DNA of 64,000 nucleotides from Bacteroidota bacterium (GCA_016718805.1 JADKCP010000001.1:372001-436000); one strand, 5' to 3'. Shown: positions 34,438 through 43,962, numbered from the stretch's first letter. Numbers and translations: made by a program. The notes: a model not told the origin generated them from the letters alone.

Positions 34438-36624
34438 ATGCGTAAAAATATACTTAAAACTAGGCCTATTTATACCTATTTGTTTCTATTAGCTTTTTGG
34501 GCTGTAAATTTTTTAACGGCGCATCTATGCCAAGCTCAAAGTATAAGTGGCAGCGTTAAAGATGCTAAATCCGGAGAGCCACTTGTGGGAGTGAGTGTGG
34601 TAATTAAAGGAACAACAACCGGAGCTGTAACTGATTTTGACGGAAACTTTAAATTTACCAGTAATGCGGCCTTACCACTAGTTTTACAAGCCAGTTATGT
34701 AGGTTACCTTGCCTCCGAAAAAACCATTAATAGCCTATCCGATAAAATTACTTTTCAACTTAAGACAAATGAGGTGCAGCTAAAAGGTGTAGAAATTACC
34801 GACGTGCGTATCTCCGAAAAGCAAAAGGAATCGCCACTTACTGTGGAATCTATGGATATTATTGGCATTAAACAAACATCCGCCGCTAATTTTTATGAAG
34901 GCCTCGGTCAACTCAAAGGTGTAGATCTTACTTCTGCGAGCATTGGATTTAAGGTGATAAATACTCGTGGTTTTAATAGCACATCGCCTGTGAGGTCCTT
35001 GCAAATTATTGATGGTGTTGATAACCAAGCTCCCGGATTGAATTTTTCCTTAGGGAATTTCTTAGGATGTTCTGAATTAGATGTGCAAAAGGTAGATTTA
35101 ATTGTTGGTGCAAGCTCTGCATTTTACGGACCTAATGCATTCAATGGTGTGATTTCTATGAACACAAAAAGTCCCTTTATTCACCAGGGATTTAGCGCAA
35201 GTATTAAAACCGGCGAACGTGAACTGTTTGAAGGTGCGCTACGTTATGCAAAAGCATTTAAAAATAAAAAAGGGGAAGATAAATTTGCTATCAAAGCTAA
35301 CTTCTGCTACATGCGCGCCAACGATTGGGTGGCCGATAATTTAGATGCCACTCCTCAATCCTTAACTAAAGTTGATAATCCCGGCGGTTACGATGCAGTG
35401 AATCGCTACGGCGATGAAGTGCAAAGAGGAGATACCGGTGCCCCCAAGGATTTCCCCGGACTGAAACGCTGGAATCGTACCGGATACGAAGAAAAGGATA
35501 TTGTTGATTACAACACCAAGAATCTTAAAGCGGCATTGTCATTACATTATAAAATCAAACCGGATGTTGAGGTGATTTATGCCAGTAACTTTGGAAATGG
35601 TACAACCGTTTATCAGGGCGATAACCGTTACAGTTTAAAGGATATATTGTTTTTTCAAAACAGAATTGAATTAAAAAAGGAAAACAAGTATTTTATACGG
35701 GCTTATGCAACAAACGAAAATGCAGGAAAGTCATACGATGCTGTATTCACGGCTTTACTGCTGCAGGATTCAGTTAAACCCGACGACAGGTGGTCGCAGG
35801 AATACCGCAACTATTGGAGTTTGTACAATACGGCCAAAGTAAAAAAACTACCCGACTTTCCTAGTCCGCCAACTAGTAGCGCCGGAGCAGCCGCTTATTA
35901 TGCTGCAGTAAGTGAGTTGCTCGATAAGTATCCCGATTCGCTTTTACTTTACCATCAAAATGCGCGTACTTATGCGGATGGTGTTGGGAATCCGATTTTT
36001 GGATACCTCGGGCGCTTAAACCCGGGTACCGAAGAATACAACAATGCTTTAAAGGAAATTACATCACGGACTTCTTTTACTAGCGGTGGTTCGCGATTTT
36101 ACGACAAATCCGCGCTGTATCATGTGCAAGGAGAGTACAAGTTTACTCCTTCCGTTTTTGATTTTACGGTGGGCGGAAATTACCGAATGTACCGCCCCGA
36201 TTCAAAAGGAACTATTTTTAGCGATACACTTTATAGCACCTATGATACAGTTTACAATGACAACAATAAAATTGTAAGCACTACTAAAATCAATCATCGC
36301 AAACGAATCACCAATCAGGAATTTGGTATTTATGCCGGTATTGAAAAGAAGCTGTTTAACGAAAAATTCAAAATAAATTTAACTGGTCGTATGGACAAGA
36401 ACCAAAATTTTAATTTTGTTTTTTCTCCGGCATTATCGGCAGTATACACCATCGCGAAGGAATATGTGCTTAGGGCAAGTTTTTCTTCGGCCATCCGCAA
36501 CCCAACACTTACTGACCAGTATTTGTACTACAACGTGGGAAGGGCAATTTTGCTGGGTAATATTGATGGTGTAGATTCATTGGTAACCATTCCTTCTTTG
36601 TATGATTTTTTTAGATACTCGTAA
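34438..36624 (+). CDS. TonB-dependent receptor, N-terminal part, frameshifted
   Basis: 728 codons: signal peptide (to about 33, LCQAQS), carboxypeptidase-regulatory-like domain (35-120, ISGSVKDAKSGEPLVGVSVVIKGTT), plug domain (about 140-245, NTRGFNSTSPVRSLQIIDGVDN, VGASSAFYGPNAFNGVISMNTKSP) and most of the barrel. The frame ends at 36624 shortly after a run of seven T (36606-36612). With one T fewer the sequence continues in the frame of 36602-37318, which holds the rest of the barrel. It is either a sequence error or a recently inactivated gene. No SusD gene follows, so the substrate is open. Confidence 0.85.
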   Translation: MRKNILKTRPIYTYLFLLAFWAVNFLTAHLCQAQSISGSVKDAKSGEPLVGVSVVIKGTTTGAVTDFDGNFKFTSNAALPLVLQASYVGYLASEKTINSLSDKITFQLKTNEVQLKGVEITDVRISEKQKESPLTVESMDIIGIKQTSAANFYEGLGQLKGVDLTSASIGFKVINTRGFNSTSPVRSLQIIDGVDNQAPGLNFSLGNFLGCSELDVQKVDLIVGASSAFYGPNAFNGVISMNTKSPFIHQGFSASIKTGERELFEGALRYAKAFKNKKGEDKFAIKANFCYMRANDWVADNLDATPQSLTKVDNPGGYDAVNRYGDEVQRGDTGAPKDFPGLKRWNRTGYEEKDIVDYNTKNLKAALSLHYKIKPDVEVIYASNFGNGTTVYQGDNRYSLKDILFFQNRIELKKENKYFIRAYATNENAGKSYDAVFTALLLQDSVKPDDRWSQEYRNYWSLYNTAKVKKLPDFPSPPTSSAGAAAYYAAVSELLDKYPDSLLLYHQNARTYADGVGNPIFGYLGRLNPGTEEYNNALKEITSRTSFTSGGSRFYDKSALYHVQGEYKFTPSVFDFTVGGNYRMYRPDSKGTIFSDTLYSTYDTVYNDNNKIVSTTKINHRKRITNQEFGIYAGIEKKLFNEKFKINLTGRMDKNQNFNFVFSPALSAVYTIAKEYVLRASFSSAIRNPTLTDQYLYYNVGRAILLGNIDGVDSLVTIPSLYDFFRYS

Positions 36625-37318
36625 ACGCGATACCTTGAGTTATTTCAATGTAAAGCCAATTCGTCCGGAGCAAGTAAAATCGCTTGAGTTCGGGGCACGC
36701 TTAATTTTATTACGAAATTTATTTTTAGATGCCAGCTATTATTATAGTTTTTACAAGTACTTTATTGGATATAAGATCGGAGCAAATTTAGACTACGATA
36801 CAGCAACCAATATTGTTTACAAAGCGCAGGTTTATCGGGTTGCAGCGAATAGCGAAGACAGAGTTACGACTCAAGGATTTTCAATAGGAATGACTTATTT
36901 TTTCAGAAACTATTATTCAATAGGAGGAAATTATTCATGGAATGTGTTAAATCAAAAAGATTCTATTGATCCAATTATTCCGGCATTTAACACGCCCAAG
37001 CATAAATACAACCTTACTTTTTCAGGACGCGACATTGAAGCCACTGTTTTTGGATTACGCATGCGCCACTGGGGATATAGTATTAATTATAAATGGATTC
37101 AAGGCTTTGTTTATGAAGGCTCACCCCAATTTACAGGAGAAGTGCCAACTTACGACATGTTAGATGTGCAGGTGAACTATACTATCCCGAAAATCTATAC
37201 TACCATTAAAGTCGGAGCTTCTAATGTGTTAAACAATAAAAAGTTTCAAGTGTATGGTGGTCCTCGAGTTGGTCGATTGGCCTATGTTTCACTCTTATTT
37301 GACTTGGGAAATCTGTAG
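36602..37318 (+). CDS. TonB-dependent receptor, C-terminal barrel part
   Basis: This frame continues the receptor after the T7 run: DTRKRDTLSYFNVKPIRPEQVKSLEFGAR is the classical region before the last barrel strands, followed by LFLDASYYYSFYKYFIG, IGGNYSWNVL, MLDVQVNYTIPKIYTTIKVGASNVLNNKKFQVYGG and a final aromatic strand (LAYVSLLFDLGNL). The apparent initiator at 36602 is an artefact of the frame; there is no signal peptide or ribosome-binding logic for a separate gene. Together with 34438-36624 it makes a receptor of about 960 residues, normal for the family. Confidence 0.82.
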   Translation: MIFLDTRKRDTLSYFNVKPIRPEQVKSLEFGARLILLRNLFLDASYYYSFYKYFIGYKIGANLDYDTATNIVYKAQVYRVAANSEDRVTTQGFSIGMTYFFRNYYSIGGNYSWNVLNQKDSIDPIIPAFNTPKHKYNLTFSGRDIEATVFGLRMRHWGYSINYKWIQGFVYEGSPQFTGEVPTYDMLDVQVNYTIPKIYTTIKVGASNVLNNKKFQVYGGPRVGRLAYVSLLFDLGNL

Positions 37319-37343
37319 TTTTTTAACATGCTTTAGCTTTATT

Positions 37344-37367
37344 TTCGGTGGTTCGCCGAATATTTTA
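37344..37367 (+). terminator. Weak terminator-like hairpin after the TonB receptor
   Basis: A 7-bp stem TTCGGTG/CGCCGAA (one T-G pair) with a 3-base loop, followed by TATTTTA, 25 bases after the receptor stop. The tail is short, so termination may be partial. Confidence 0.4.
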
Positions 37368-37446
37368 GTTGAAGGATGGTGCAAATTATAAAAAAACAAA
37401 TACTTTTGTTTAAATCTAATAAAGTCAATTAAACAACCTATAGCCT

Positions 37447-38910
37447 ATGAAAAAACTGTTACAAATTAGTCTTGCTGCCTTGCTTTTTTTCTCTGTGGAG
37501 AATAGCTTTGCACAACGATACCTGAACGAGGTATTTACCAATGTTACTATAACGCCGAATGTAAAATACGGCCGAAATATTTCGGTGTTAACAGGTTCTC
37601 CTGTAGCGCAAGATTTATTTATGGATGTGTATGAGCCAACTGGCGACACAGCTACTAAGCGACCTGTTGTAATTTATTTACATACCGGAAGTTTTTTACC
37701 AACTCCTTTAAATGGTTCACCAACAGGATCAAAATCGGACAGTGCAGTAGTTGAAATGTGCAGCCGATTTGCAAAACGCGGATATGTTGCTTGTGCAGTG
37801 TCTTATCGTTTAGGATGGAATCCACAAAGTGCTAACCAAGACGTTCGTACCGGCACTTTATTAAATGCTGTATACCGTGGAATTATCGATGCTAAAACAT
37901 CAGTTCGTTTTATGCGCGAAAATTTCACTGTAGGTGGAAATACCTTTAAAGTTGATACCAGCAAATTTGTAATCGGTGGTCAAGGAACCGGCGGGTATAT
38001 TGCCTTTGCGTATGCTTCGCTTGATAAAGTGGCAGAATTAAACCTAACTAAATTTTTAGATGCTTCTTTTGCTCCTTATGTAAACCAGGCATTGGCCGGT
38101 AACTTTGGGGGTACTGATTCAACTTTCTTAAACTCTCCTTCACAAAATCATCCTACTTATTCAGATAAGGCTAGTATGATTTTTAATTTAGGTGGTGCTT
38201 TAGGAGATTCTTCTTGGTTAGAAGCAGGTGATATTCCAATGGTTGCATTTCACGTTCCAAGCGATCCATTTGCTCCATACACTTATGGAGCTGTTATCGT
38301 TCCAGTGTTGAATTTGTTTGTGGTAAACGTAAGCGGAAGTCATGATGTAATTCGCAGAGCCAACCAATTAGGAAACAATAATATCATCAACAATGTAACT
38401 TATACCGACCCCTACACTACTGCAGCAAATGCTGTAAATGGTGGGTATGCCAGCTTAATGCCATTTTATCTTCCAGGTCCACAAGCAGGTCCTTGGGAAT
38501 GGTGGGATCCGGCAAATACGAATCACAATGCAGGATTGGCAACTAATCCAAATATGAGCAAAACTAAGGGAATGGCTTACATTGATACCATCCAAGGTTA
38601 TCTTGCTCCACGTATTGCAAAAGTATTAGGCTTACCGGGTGCACCTATTGGAATTAAGTCAATTGATTCTCAAAAGGCAGCGGTTTCGGTATATCCAAAT
38701 CCTTCTCAAGCCGATATCAAAATAAGCAGCAACGAAAACATTGCACAAATTTATGTTTATGATGCTTTGGGTAATTTGGTTAAACAAATTAACAATGTAA
38801 ATGCAAACAGCTATTTATTAGAACGCAAAGGAATGGAAGCCGGTATTTATTTAGTAAAAACCATGAGCGATAAAAATCATCAATCCATCCAAAAAGTGGT
38901 GATGCAATAA
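37447..38910 (+). CDS. T9SS-exported esterase-fold protein without the nucleophile serine
   Basis: A 487-residue protein: signal peptide to about 22 (SFAQ), an alpha/beta-hydrolase domain of the carboxylesterase type (about 50-400; DVYEPTGD, RPVVIYLHTGSF as the oxyanion region, YVACAVSYRLGWNP), and a T9SS sorting domain (VSVYPNPSQADIKI to QKVVMQ). The nucleophile elbow reads G178-Q-G180-T-G182, where active members have G-x-S-x-G. Thus Gly replaces the catalytic serine, and a His occurs in GSHDV near residue 299. It may be a binding protein or use another mechanism. A -7-like box TACTTTTG lies at 37401-37408, 38 bases before the ATG. Confidence 0.82.
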   Translation: MKKLLQISLAALLFFSVENSFAQRYLNEVFTNVTITPNVKYGRNISVLTGSPVAQDLFMDVYEPTGDTATKRPVVIYLHTGSFLPTPLNGSPTGSKSDSAVVEMCSRFAKRGYVACAVSYRLGWNPQSANQDVRTGTLLNAVYRGIIDAKTSVRFMRENFTVGGNTFKVDTSKFVIGGQGTGGYIAFAYASLDKVAELNLTKFLDASFAPYVNQALAGNFGGTDSTFLNSPSQNHPTYSDKASMIFNLGGALGDSSWLEAGDIPMVAFHVPSDPFAPYTYGAVIVPVLNLFVVNVSGSHDVIRRANQLGNNNIINNVTYTDPYTTAANAVNGGYASLMPFYLPGPQAGPWEWWDPANTNHNAGLATNPNMSKTKGMAYIDTIQGYLAPRIAKVLGLPGAPIGIKSIDSQKAAVSVYPNPSQADIKISSNENIAQIYVYDALGNLVKQINNVNANSYLLERKGMEAGIYLVKTMSDKNHQSIQKVVMQ

Positions 38911-38928
38911 TTTTCATTTTATTAATGG

Positions 38929-38963
38929 AAAAGCCGATTCAGCAATGAGTCGGCTTTTTTTTT
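38929..38963 (+). terminator. Intrinsic terminator
   Basis: AAAAGCCGA at 38929-38937 pairs with TCGGCTTTT at 38950-38958, and the T run continues to 38963. It lies 18 bases after the stop of the esterase-fold gene. Confidence 0.88.
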
Positions 38964-39126
38964 ATATGTACAATCATTGTTTATTTTTATAATTTAATAT
39001 TGTAATGAATTTTATTCCCCAAACTCTCAATTGTATTGAAGGAAGTAATACATTAACAAACACTATTAATAACTCTGTTGCACTGTGTTTTGATTTGAAT
39101 TATAATCAATTTTATCATTACCTGTA

Positions 39127-40617
39127 TTAATTTGGAACTATGATTTTACTTTTAAAATCAAGATCCAGCTGAACCAATAAAGCCATACTTGAAAAAAGTA
39201 AAAAAGCAGTTTTATCAGTATCCAAGTAATTATTAAACAATCCATGTATCAAGTAGGTTACTAACCCTAACAACAAATACAAACAAGTGTTGTAATTCTC
39301 AGTATTGTTGCATCTCAACAAAAGTTGAAGACTCTTTTTAAGCAGCAAAATTACAAGTAACAAAAATGCTGCAAGTGAAAAAATTCCGCTTTCGGTAAGC
39401 AATAATAAATACTCATTGTGTGCTGAACCTCCGCGACCGAGCGGAATGTTGTAAGGGCTAAACACACTAATATAGGTAATCTCATCTTCTAACTGATAGC
39501 CTAAATATTGAAATTGAAAAGTTCCCGGTCCAAAGCCTAACATTGGTCTATCTTTAAACATGCGCCAAGCACAACTCCATCTATTTAAACGTTCGGCATT
39601 TGAAACGTCGGTGGTAATATTGGTTATGGATTGTGTTTGCTCAATGGCACTTGTAGTTGCAGCAGTAGATATGCTTTTGTTTTCATAAAAAGCATTCGTA
39701 AGTTTTTCAGCATTTAATGCAGCAAACAATCCTGCTACGCCTATCGCCGCCAAATAGAATCTTGGTTTTAATTTAAGTTTGATTCCTATTCCCAAAAGTA
39801 AAGCAATAACACAGCTAATCCAGGCGGCTCGGCAAAAAGTAAAATAAAGCGCTGTCAAAAAAACAATACTAAAGCAACTATGTATTAACCGGAGTAGAAT
39901 AGCATTTTGCTCCTTCTTAAGCCTGAAAATTTGTAAAACATGAAAGGGCAAAACAAAAGCCAAACAAGCACTATAGATGGTATGATCAGAAAAAAATGGA
40001 TTCACAGCAAATGCAGCAGTTTGCTTGCTCCAATTATAGCTTGATTGGTTGTACAAAAAGTAAAGTGAAACAAGAAACATGCTAATGCTGTAAGCAATAA
40101 ACAGTAGTTTAACCGAGTTTACTGTATGTTTAAACACTGAATTAATTCCAAAATAGAAAACTAGGATATAAACGGTTTTCACACTGATGGCTTTTGCAGA
40201 TATCCAGAATAGGCTGCTGTTTAGAGCGCTTATACCACAAAAAAACAAATAAACAAGTAGCAAGATGCTCACAGGATGCAACAGAAATTCGTTGCTAACA
40301 AAACCTTTCCGAATCCATAATGCAAATAAAGCAATGAGCAGAATAAACAACCAAGCTTCAGAAGGAAAACCCAAGTCAATATCAGATAGGGGCAAAGCAA
40401 TTTTTAGGGAGAAAGGCAATAAAATGGCAAGTAAGTAAAAGCTATAGTTTAAGTTGCTAATTGAAAGTATATAACCGGCTGCTACCAGTATGCAAAGTGA
40501 ACTTATTAAAACAAAGTGATTTCCTAAGGAGATAAGTAAAGCGCAAGCCAGAATAAAAAAGGCTCCGGCAAAATAAAAGGTTTTCGAAATGCCGGTGGAG
40601 TCAACTTTCCAAGGCAT
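39127..40617 (-). CDS. O-antigen ligase family membrane protein
   Basis: A 496-residue polytopic inner-membrane protein with about 12 hydrophobic segments and the O-antigen ligase/polymerase (Wzy_C) signature in a large periplasmic loop: LNRWSCAWRMFKDRPMLGFGPGTFQF (about 340-365) and GGSAHNEYLLLLTESG (about 390-405) with the conserved His. Such proteins attach or polymerise polysaccharide at the periplasmic face. It overlaps the Wzz-like gene upstream by 17 bases, so both are translated together and probably serve one exopolysaccharide or O-chain, although no glycosyltransferases are adjacent. Confidence 0.86.
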   Translation of the reverse strand: MPWKVDSTGISKTFYFAGAFFILACALLISLGNHFVLISSLCILVAAGYILSISNLNYSFYLLAILLPFSLKIALPLSDIDLGFPSEAWLFILLIALFALWIRKGFVSNEFLLHPVSILLLVYLFFCGISALNSSLFWISAKAISVKTVYILVFYFGINSVFKHTVNSVKLLFIAYSISMFLVSLYFLYNQSSYNWSKQTAAFAVNPFFSDHTIYSACLAFVLPFHVLQIFRLKKEQNAILLRLIHSCFSIVFLTALYFTFCRAAWISCVIALLLGIGIKLKLKPRFYLAAIGVAGLFAALNAEKLTNAFYENKSISTAATTSAIEQTQSITNITTDVSNAERLNRWSCAWRMFKDRPMLGFGPGTFQFQYLGYQLEDEITYISVFSPYNIPLGRGGSAHNEYLLLLTESGIFSLAAFLLLVILLLKKSLQLLLRCNNTENYNTCLYLLLGLVTYLIHGLFNNYLDTDKTAFLLFSSMALLVQLDLDFKSKIIVPN

Positions 40618-41566
40618 GCTTTACTTGCTTAAGCTGAATTGAAAGTAGCATCCAAACGATGCAAAACAGTCCTGCTAATACTGTTGTGAGAGCTACAATT
40701 AACAAACGATTGGGCGAATCTTTTTGATAGTTTACTTGTGCCGGAGAAATAATATAACAGGTTGGAAAATTGGTGTTTAAATTGCTCGAGGCTTGCTCAT
40801 AACTCGATTGCAATTCGGCCAATTGTGCCAGCATCGCTTCATAGTTGTATTGTTTTTTTAAATCAAAATCAGCACTCCCTTTGTTGGTAAGTTCACGAAT
40901 TAAGTCAATTTGTTTTTTCATTCGCTCCACAAAGGATTCATTTTTTAAGTTTAAATTAGGAATGTAATTATCCTTTACAATTCGATTAATGTTGGCAGCA
41001 AACACATCAAATTCTTTCACCTTATTGCTGTAATCTTTTTCCAAATTGCTTAAGGCGGTACTCAGGTTTTTTCGTAGGATGGTTGCTTTTATTGCATCTG
41101 TAATTTCAACGATGTTGTTAGCAATAGTTGCTGCCAAAACAGGATCAGTATCTAAAACAGTTACCGATAAAGCGTTGTATCGGGTTCGTTCAATGGCTAT
41201 TTTTTCGTTGTATTCTTTATTTAAGTAAAAGCGCCAAACCGTTTTAGTTGTATCAATGCCGTAATGCGCAATCAAATTAAACTTTTTTATGACCGAATCG
41301 CGCACCAAATTGGATTTTAAAACTTGAATGTGTTGATCAATTTCTTTCTCGCTGCCAAAGCGAACATCGTATTGAATCAGTGTTTTATTAGAACTGGTGT
41401 TGGGAGGGTAAAAAATAACTTCAGATTTATACAAAGGGGCCAAAAAAAATGGTCCGGAAAACACGATGGAAACTAGCGCAACGCTGAGCATAAAAGCGAT
41501 TACTGCCTTTTTATTTTTTAACAAGGATTTTAGAAGCGCTACTTGAATCTTCTCTTCCGATTTCAT
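40601..41566 (-). CDS. Wzz/chain-length determinant-type protein
   Basis: A 321-residue inner-membrane protein with two terminal membrane helices (about 22-42, VIAFMLSVALVSIVFSGPFF; about 286-309, LLIVALTTVLAGLFCIVWML) and a periplasmic coiled-coil-rich part in between. The motif YKSEVIFYPP after helix 1 and PAQVNYQKDSPNRLL before helix 2 are typical for polysaccharide co-polymerases. There is no tyrosine kinase domain. It is coupled by overlap to the O-antigen ligase gene, which fits a joint role in polymer length control. Confidence 0.85.
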   Translation of the reverse strand: MKSEEKIQVALLKSLLKNKKAVIAFMLSVALVSIVFSGPFFLAPLYKSEVIFYPPNTSSNKTLIQYDVRFGSEKEIDQHIQVLKSNLVRDSVIKKFNLIAHYGIDTTKTVWRFYLNKEYNEKIAIERTRYNALSVTVLDTDPVLAATIANNIVEITDAIKATILRKNLSTALSNLEKDYSNKVKEFDVFAANINRIVKDNYIPNLNLKNESFVERMKKQIDLIRELTNKGSADFDLKKQYNYEAMLAQLAELQSSYEQASSNLNTNFPTCYIISPAQVNYQKDSPNRLLIVALTTVLAGLFCIVWMLLSIQLKQVKHALES

Positions 41567-41572
41567 ACCAAC

Positions 41573-42094
41573 TTACTGAATGTTTTGATTGCGATTAGCC
41601 CTATCTGCAGAACTCACCAAGTACACCCCAATAAAGATAAACAAACCGGACACTATTTTTACAGCATCAATATCATCTCGACCAAGGAATACAGCTATTC
41701 CTGCAGCGAGCAAGGGTTGTAAATAGATGTAGATACTTACCACTGATGAACTCACTTTTTGCAAGGCATAATTATTTAATAAGTAAGCAAAATAGGTAGT
41801 GCCTACAACCACAAATGCCACTGATAACAAAATGTCGGTTGGCATCATCGAAAAATCGGCCTCAACAAATTCACTGTATCCAAAGGGTAATACATAAAAC
41901 CAGGCAAATAAAAACACCCATTTTATTACGGTTATGGTGCGGTATTTCATAATTAAAGGTTTGGCTACTACCAGGTAAATTCCCCATGAAATTGCATTAA
42001 TAAGTATACACAAATCACCTCTCCAGGTAAGCGAACCAATGGTTAAGTCGTGTTTTACCAAAAGCAAAATAATAGCACCTAATAAGCCTATCAA
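41573..42094 (-). CDS. EamA/DMT transporter, C-terminal half, after frameshift
   Basis: 173 codons continuing the transporter of 42091-42474. The apparent start at 42094 is a TTG inside the gene. It contains the start of the second EamA repeat (NAISWGIYLVVAKPLIMKY) with five membrane segments and the end LFIFIGVYLVSSADR. One extra A in the run of five A/T (42107-42111) would join both frames as PKKLSGILIGLLGA. Alone it is unlikely to be functional. Confidence 0.78.
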   Translation of the reverse strand: MIGLLGAIILLLVKHDLTIGSLTWRGDLCILINAISWGIYLVVAKPLIMKYRTITVIKWVFLFAWFYVLPFGYSEFVEADFSMMPTDILLSVAFVVVGTTYFAYLLNNYALQKVSSSVVSIYIYLQPLLAAGIAVFLGRDDIDAVKIVSGLFIFIGVYLVSSADRANRNQNIQ

Positions 42095-42474
42095 AATTCC
42101 TGAAAGTTTTTAGGAGTAATGCGTTCACTGGCCACCGAGGTAGCTACCAACAATACTAAAATGGGAGTAATTACCATAATGATGGCTGCATTGATGGGAG
42201 TGGTCATGCTTAGCCCCTTAAAAAACAACAGTTGATTAATGGCTACTCCAAACAAGCCACAAAAAGCCAGAAGGGGAATGTCTTTGCGGTTAATTTTTTC
42301 AGGAACAAAAATTCCGGTTATCCAAAACAACATCACGGCACCGCTTACACGCACTACAATAAAACCAAATGGTTCAAGGTAAGTGGGCATTACGCCTTTA
42401 GCAATAGTGTAATTAGCTCCATAAATGAGCGCAACTATAAAAAGTGCAAGGTGCGATTTAAAATTTTCCTTCAC
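42091..42474 (-). CDS. EamA/DMT transporter, N-terminal half, frameshifted
   Basis: 127 codons of the first EamA repeat: LALFIVALIYGANYTIAKGVMPTYLEP, VRVSGAVMLFWITGIF and GLSMTTPINAAIIMVITPILVLL. The frame leaves the family at NFQEF and stops at 42091. The whole gene (41573-42474) would encode about 300 residues with ten membrane segments, the normal size of drug/metabolite-type exporters; the substrate is not predictable. A minus-strand TATCTTTG at 42505-42512 is a possible -7 box. Confidence 0.78.
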   Translation of the reverse strand: MKENFKSHLALFIVALIYGANYTIAKGVMPTYLEPFGFIVVRVSGAVMLFWITGIFVPEKINRKDIPLLAFCGLFGVAINQLLFFKGLSMTTPINAAIIMVITPILVLLVATSVASERITPKNFQEF

Positions 42475-42555
42475 GTGAATGAATTCAAATTAGTGTGTTT
42501 TTTTCAAAGATAGTTTTTTTGAAATTACTAATTTCGAATCCAAATTAATAAAAGT

Positions 42556-43254
42556 ATGATCAATAAAAAGGTTGCAAGTGCAGAAGAAGCAATAAAAGGA
42601 ATACAAGATAACATGACCTTGATGTTGGGTGGTTTTGGATTGTGTGGGATACCCGAAAATTGTATTACAGCGCTCGTTAAAAGTGGTGTAAAAGGTTTAA
42701 CCTGTATAAGCAACAACGCCGGGGTGGATGATTTTGGATTGGGCTTATTATTGAAAGAACATCAAGTTAAGAAAATGATTTCGAGCTATGTTGGTGAGAA
42801 TGCTGAATTTGAACGGCAATTGCTGAGTGGCGAACTCGAAGTTGATTTGATACCTCAAGGAACTTTAGCTACACGAATACAAATGGGAGGGGCCGGAATT
42901 CCTGCGTTTTTTACACCTGCAGGTTATGGAACTGAAGTGGCAAACGGAAAAGAAATTCGTGAGTTTCATGGCAAAATGTACCTCATGGAAGAATGGCTAA
43001 AAGCCGATTTTGCAATTGTTAAAGCCTGGAAAGGTGATACTCAAGGAAACCTTGTTTACAAAGCTACAGCACGTAATTTTAACCCCATGATGGCAACTGC
43101 CGGAAAAATTACTATTGCCGAAGTTGAGCAGTTGGTTGAGCCCGGCGAACTTCACCCCGATGAAATTCATACACCCGGAATTTTTGTTCAACGAATTTTC
43201 GAAGGTAAAAATTACGAAAAGCGCATTGAGCAAAGAACTGTAAGATCAAAATAG
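42556..43254 (+). CDS. scoA: 3-oxoacid CoA-transferase subunit A
   Basis: A 232-residue class I CoA-transferase alpha subunit, which with subunit B moves CoA between succinyl-CoA and acetoacetate. Family features: TLMLGGFGLCGIPENCI (residues 20-36), the GLGLLLKEHQVKKMISSYVGEN segment, PQGTLATRIQMGGAGIPAFFTPAGYGT (about 97-123) and the C-terminal KATARNFNPMMATAG. It is complete. The partner gene scoB, normally adjacent, is found 4.9 kb downstream at 48169, with a transposase unit and other genes in between. Confidence 0.93.
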   Translation: MINKKVASAEEAIKGIQDNMTLMLGGFGLCGIPENCITALVKSGVKGLTCISNNAGVDDFGLGLLLKEHQVKKMISSYVGENAEFERQLLSGELEVDLIPQGTLATRIQMGGAGIPAFFTPAGYGTEVANGKEIREFHGKMYLMEEWLKADFAIVKAWKGDTQGNLVYKATARNFNPMMATAGKITIAEVEQLVEPGELHPDEIHTPGIFVQRIFEGKNYEKRIEQRTVRSK

Positions 43255-43489
43255 GTATTTTCCCAGAATCCTGTCTTTTTAGCTTTTTCTTGAAACTTCC
43301 TTTTTGGATTGGTTTTTTTGGCATCTATACCCAAGTTTATACCAAACACTTTAAGTAGGTTGATTCTATTGGCTTGTGTCGTGTTTGCTTTTCAGTCCTT
43401 TACGTCTGACAATAATGTTTGAGAACGGTTTTTGAGTTAAATACAGTTTGTTTTTTTATTTGCTTTCTTTGTTATAAACTAAAATTATA

Positions 43490-43882
43490 ATGATGAAAAA
43501 AAATTACTATTTTATTTTGGACAGCCAACTGGATAGATTACACAAAGAACAAATTGATAGAGGAAAGGAACAGAAGGAAATAACCATTAAGGCGGCAGAG
43601 GATTTAACCTTTAAAGAAAAACATAATGTAACACAGGTTGAAATAGATGAAATGAACGAAAAACTTCAGTCAGATGGATATATAAGATACCCGTATCCGA
43701 TTCAAAGCCCTACTTATTTCCTGATTACATTTAGTGGGTATTTATTTATTCAAAATGGGAAATACACCGAGAAAAACAGAATTGCAAAAATTGAAATTCT
43801 AAAGCAAAGCTTAATCAATTTCTCCCTAATATTTGGCGGACTTGCTGCGGGAGTTTATTATATTGTTGAGCTTTTGTGTTGA
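43490..43882 (+). CDS. Small membrane-anchored protein of unknown function
   Basis: A 130-residue protein. The first 95 residues are charged and mainly helical (KEQIDRGKEQKEITIKAAED), with a winged-helix-like central part (GYIRYPYPIQSPTYFLITFSGYLF). The C-terminus is a single membrane helix (about 108-127, LINFSLIFGGLAAGVYYIVELLC). I recognise no family. It lies within the segment that separates scoA and scoB, before the transposase unit, so it may be accessory or a bystander. Confidence 0.6.
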   Translation: MMKKNYYFILDSQLDRLHKEQIDRGKEQKEITIKAAEDLTFKEKHNVTQVEIDEMNEKLQSDGYIRYPYPIQSPTYFLITFSGYLFIQNGKYTEKNRIAKIEILKQSLINFSLIFGGLAAGVYYIVELLC

Positions 43883-43962
43883 GTTCTGAAATATAATCTT
43901 TATCTCCTTTGTAGCTCCAAAAATTAAACTTTGAACATATTTTAATCATTGTTTTTTTTATA

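Noticed and set aside
36602..36624. Programmed ribosomal frameshift in the TonB receptor
   Set aside because: The needed shift is +1 at TTT-TTT-A, not the usual -1 heptamer, and no stimulatory structure is visible. An indel is simpler; slippage is kept only as a minor option.
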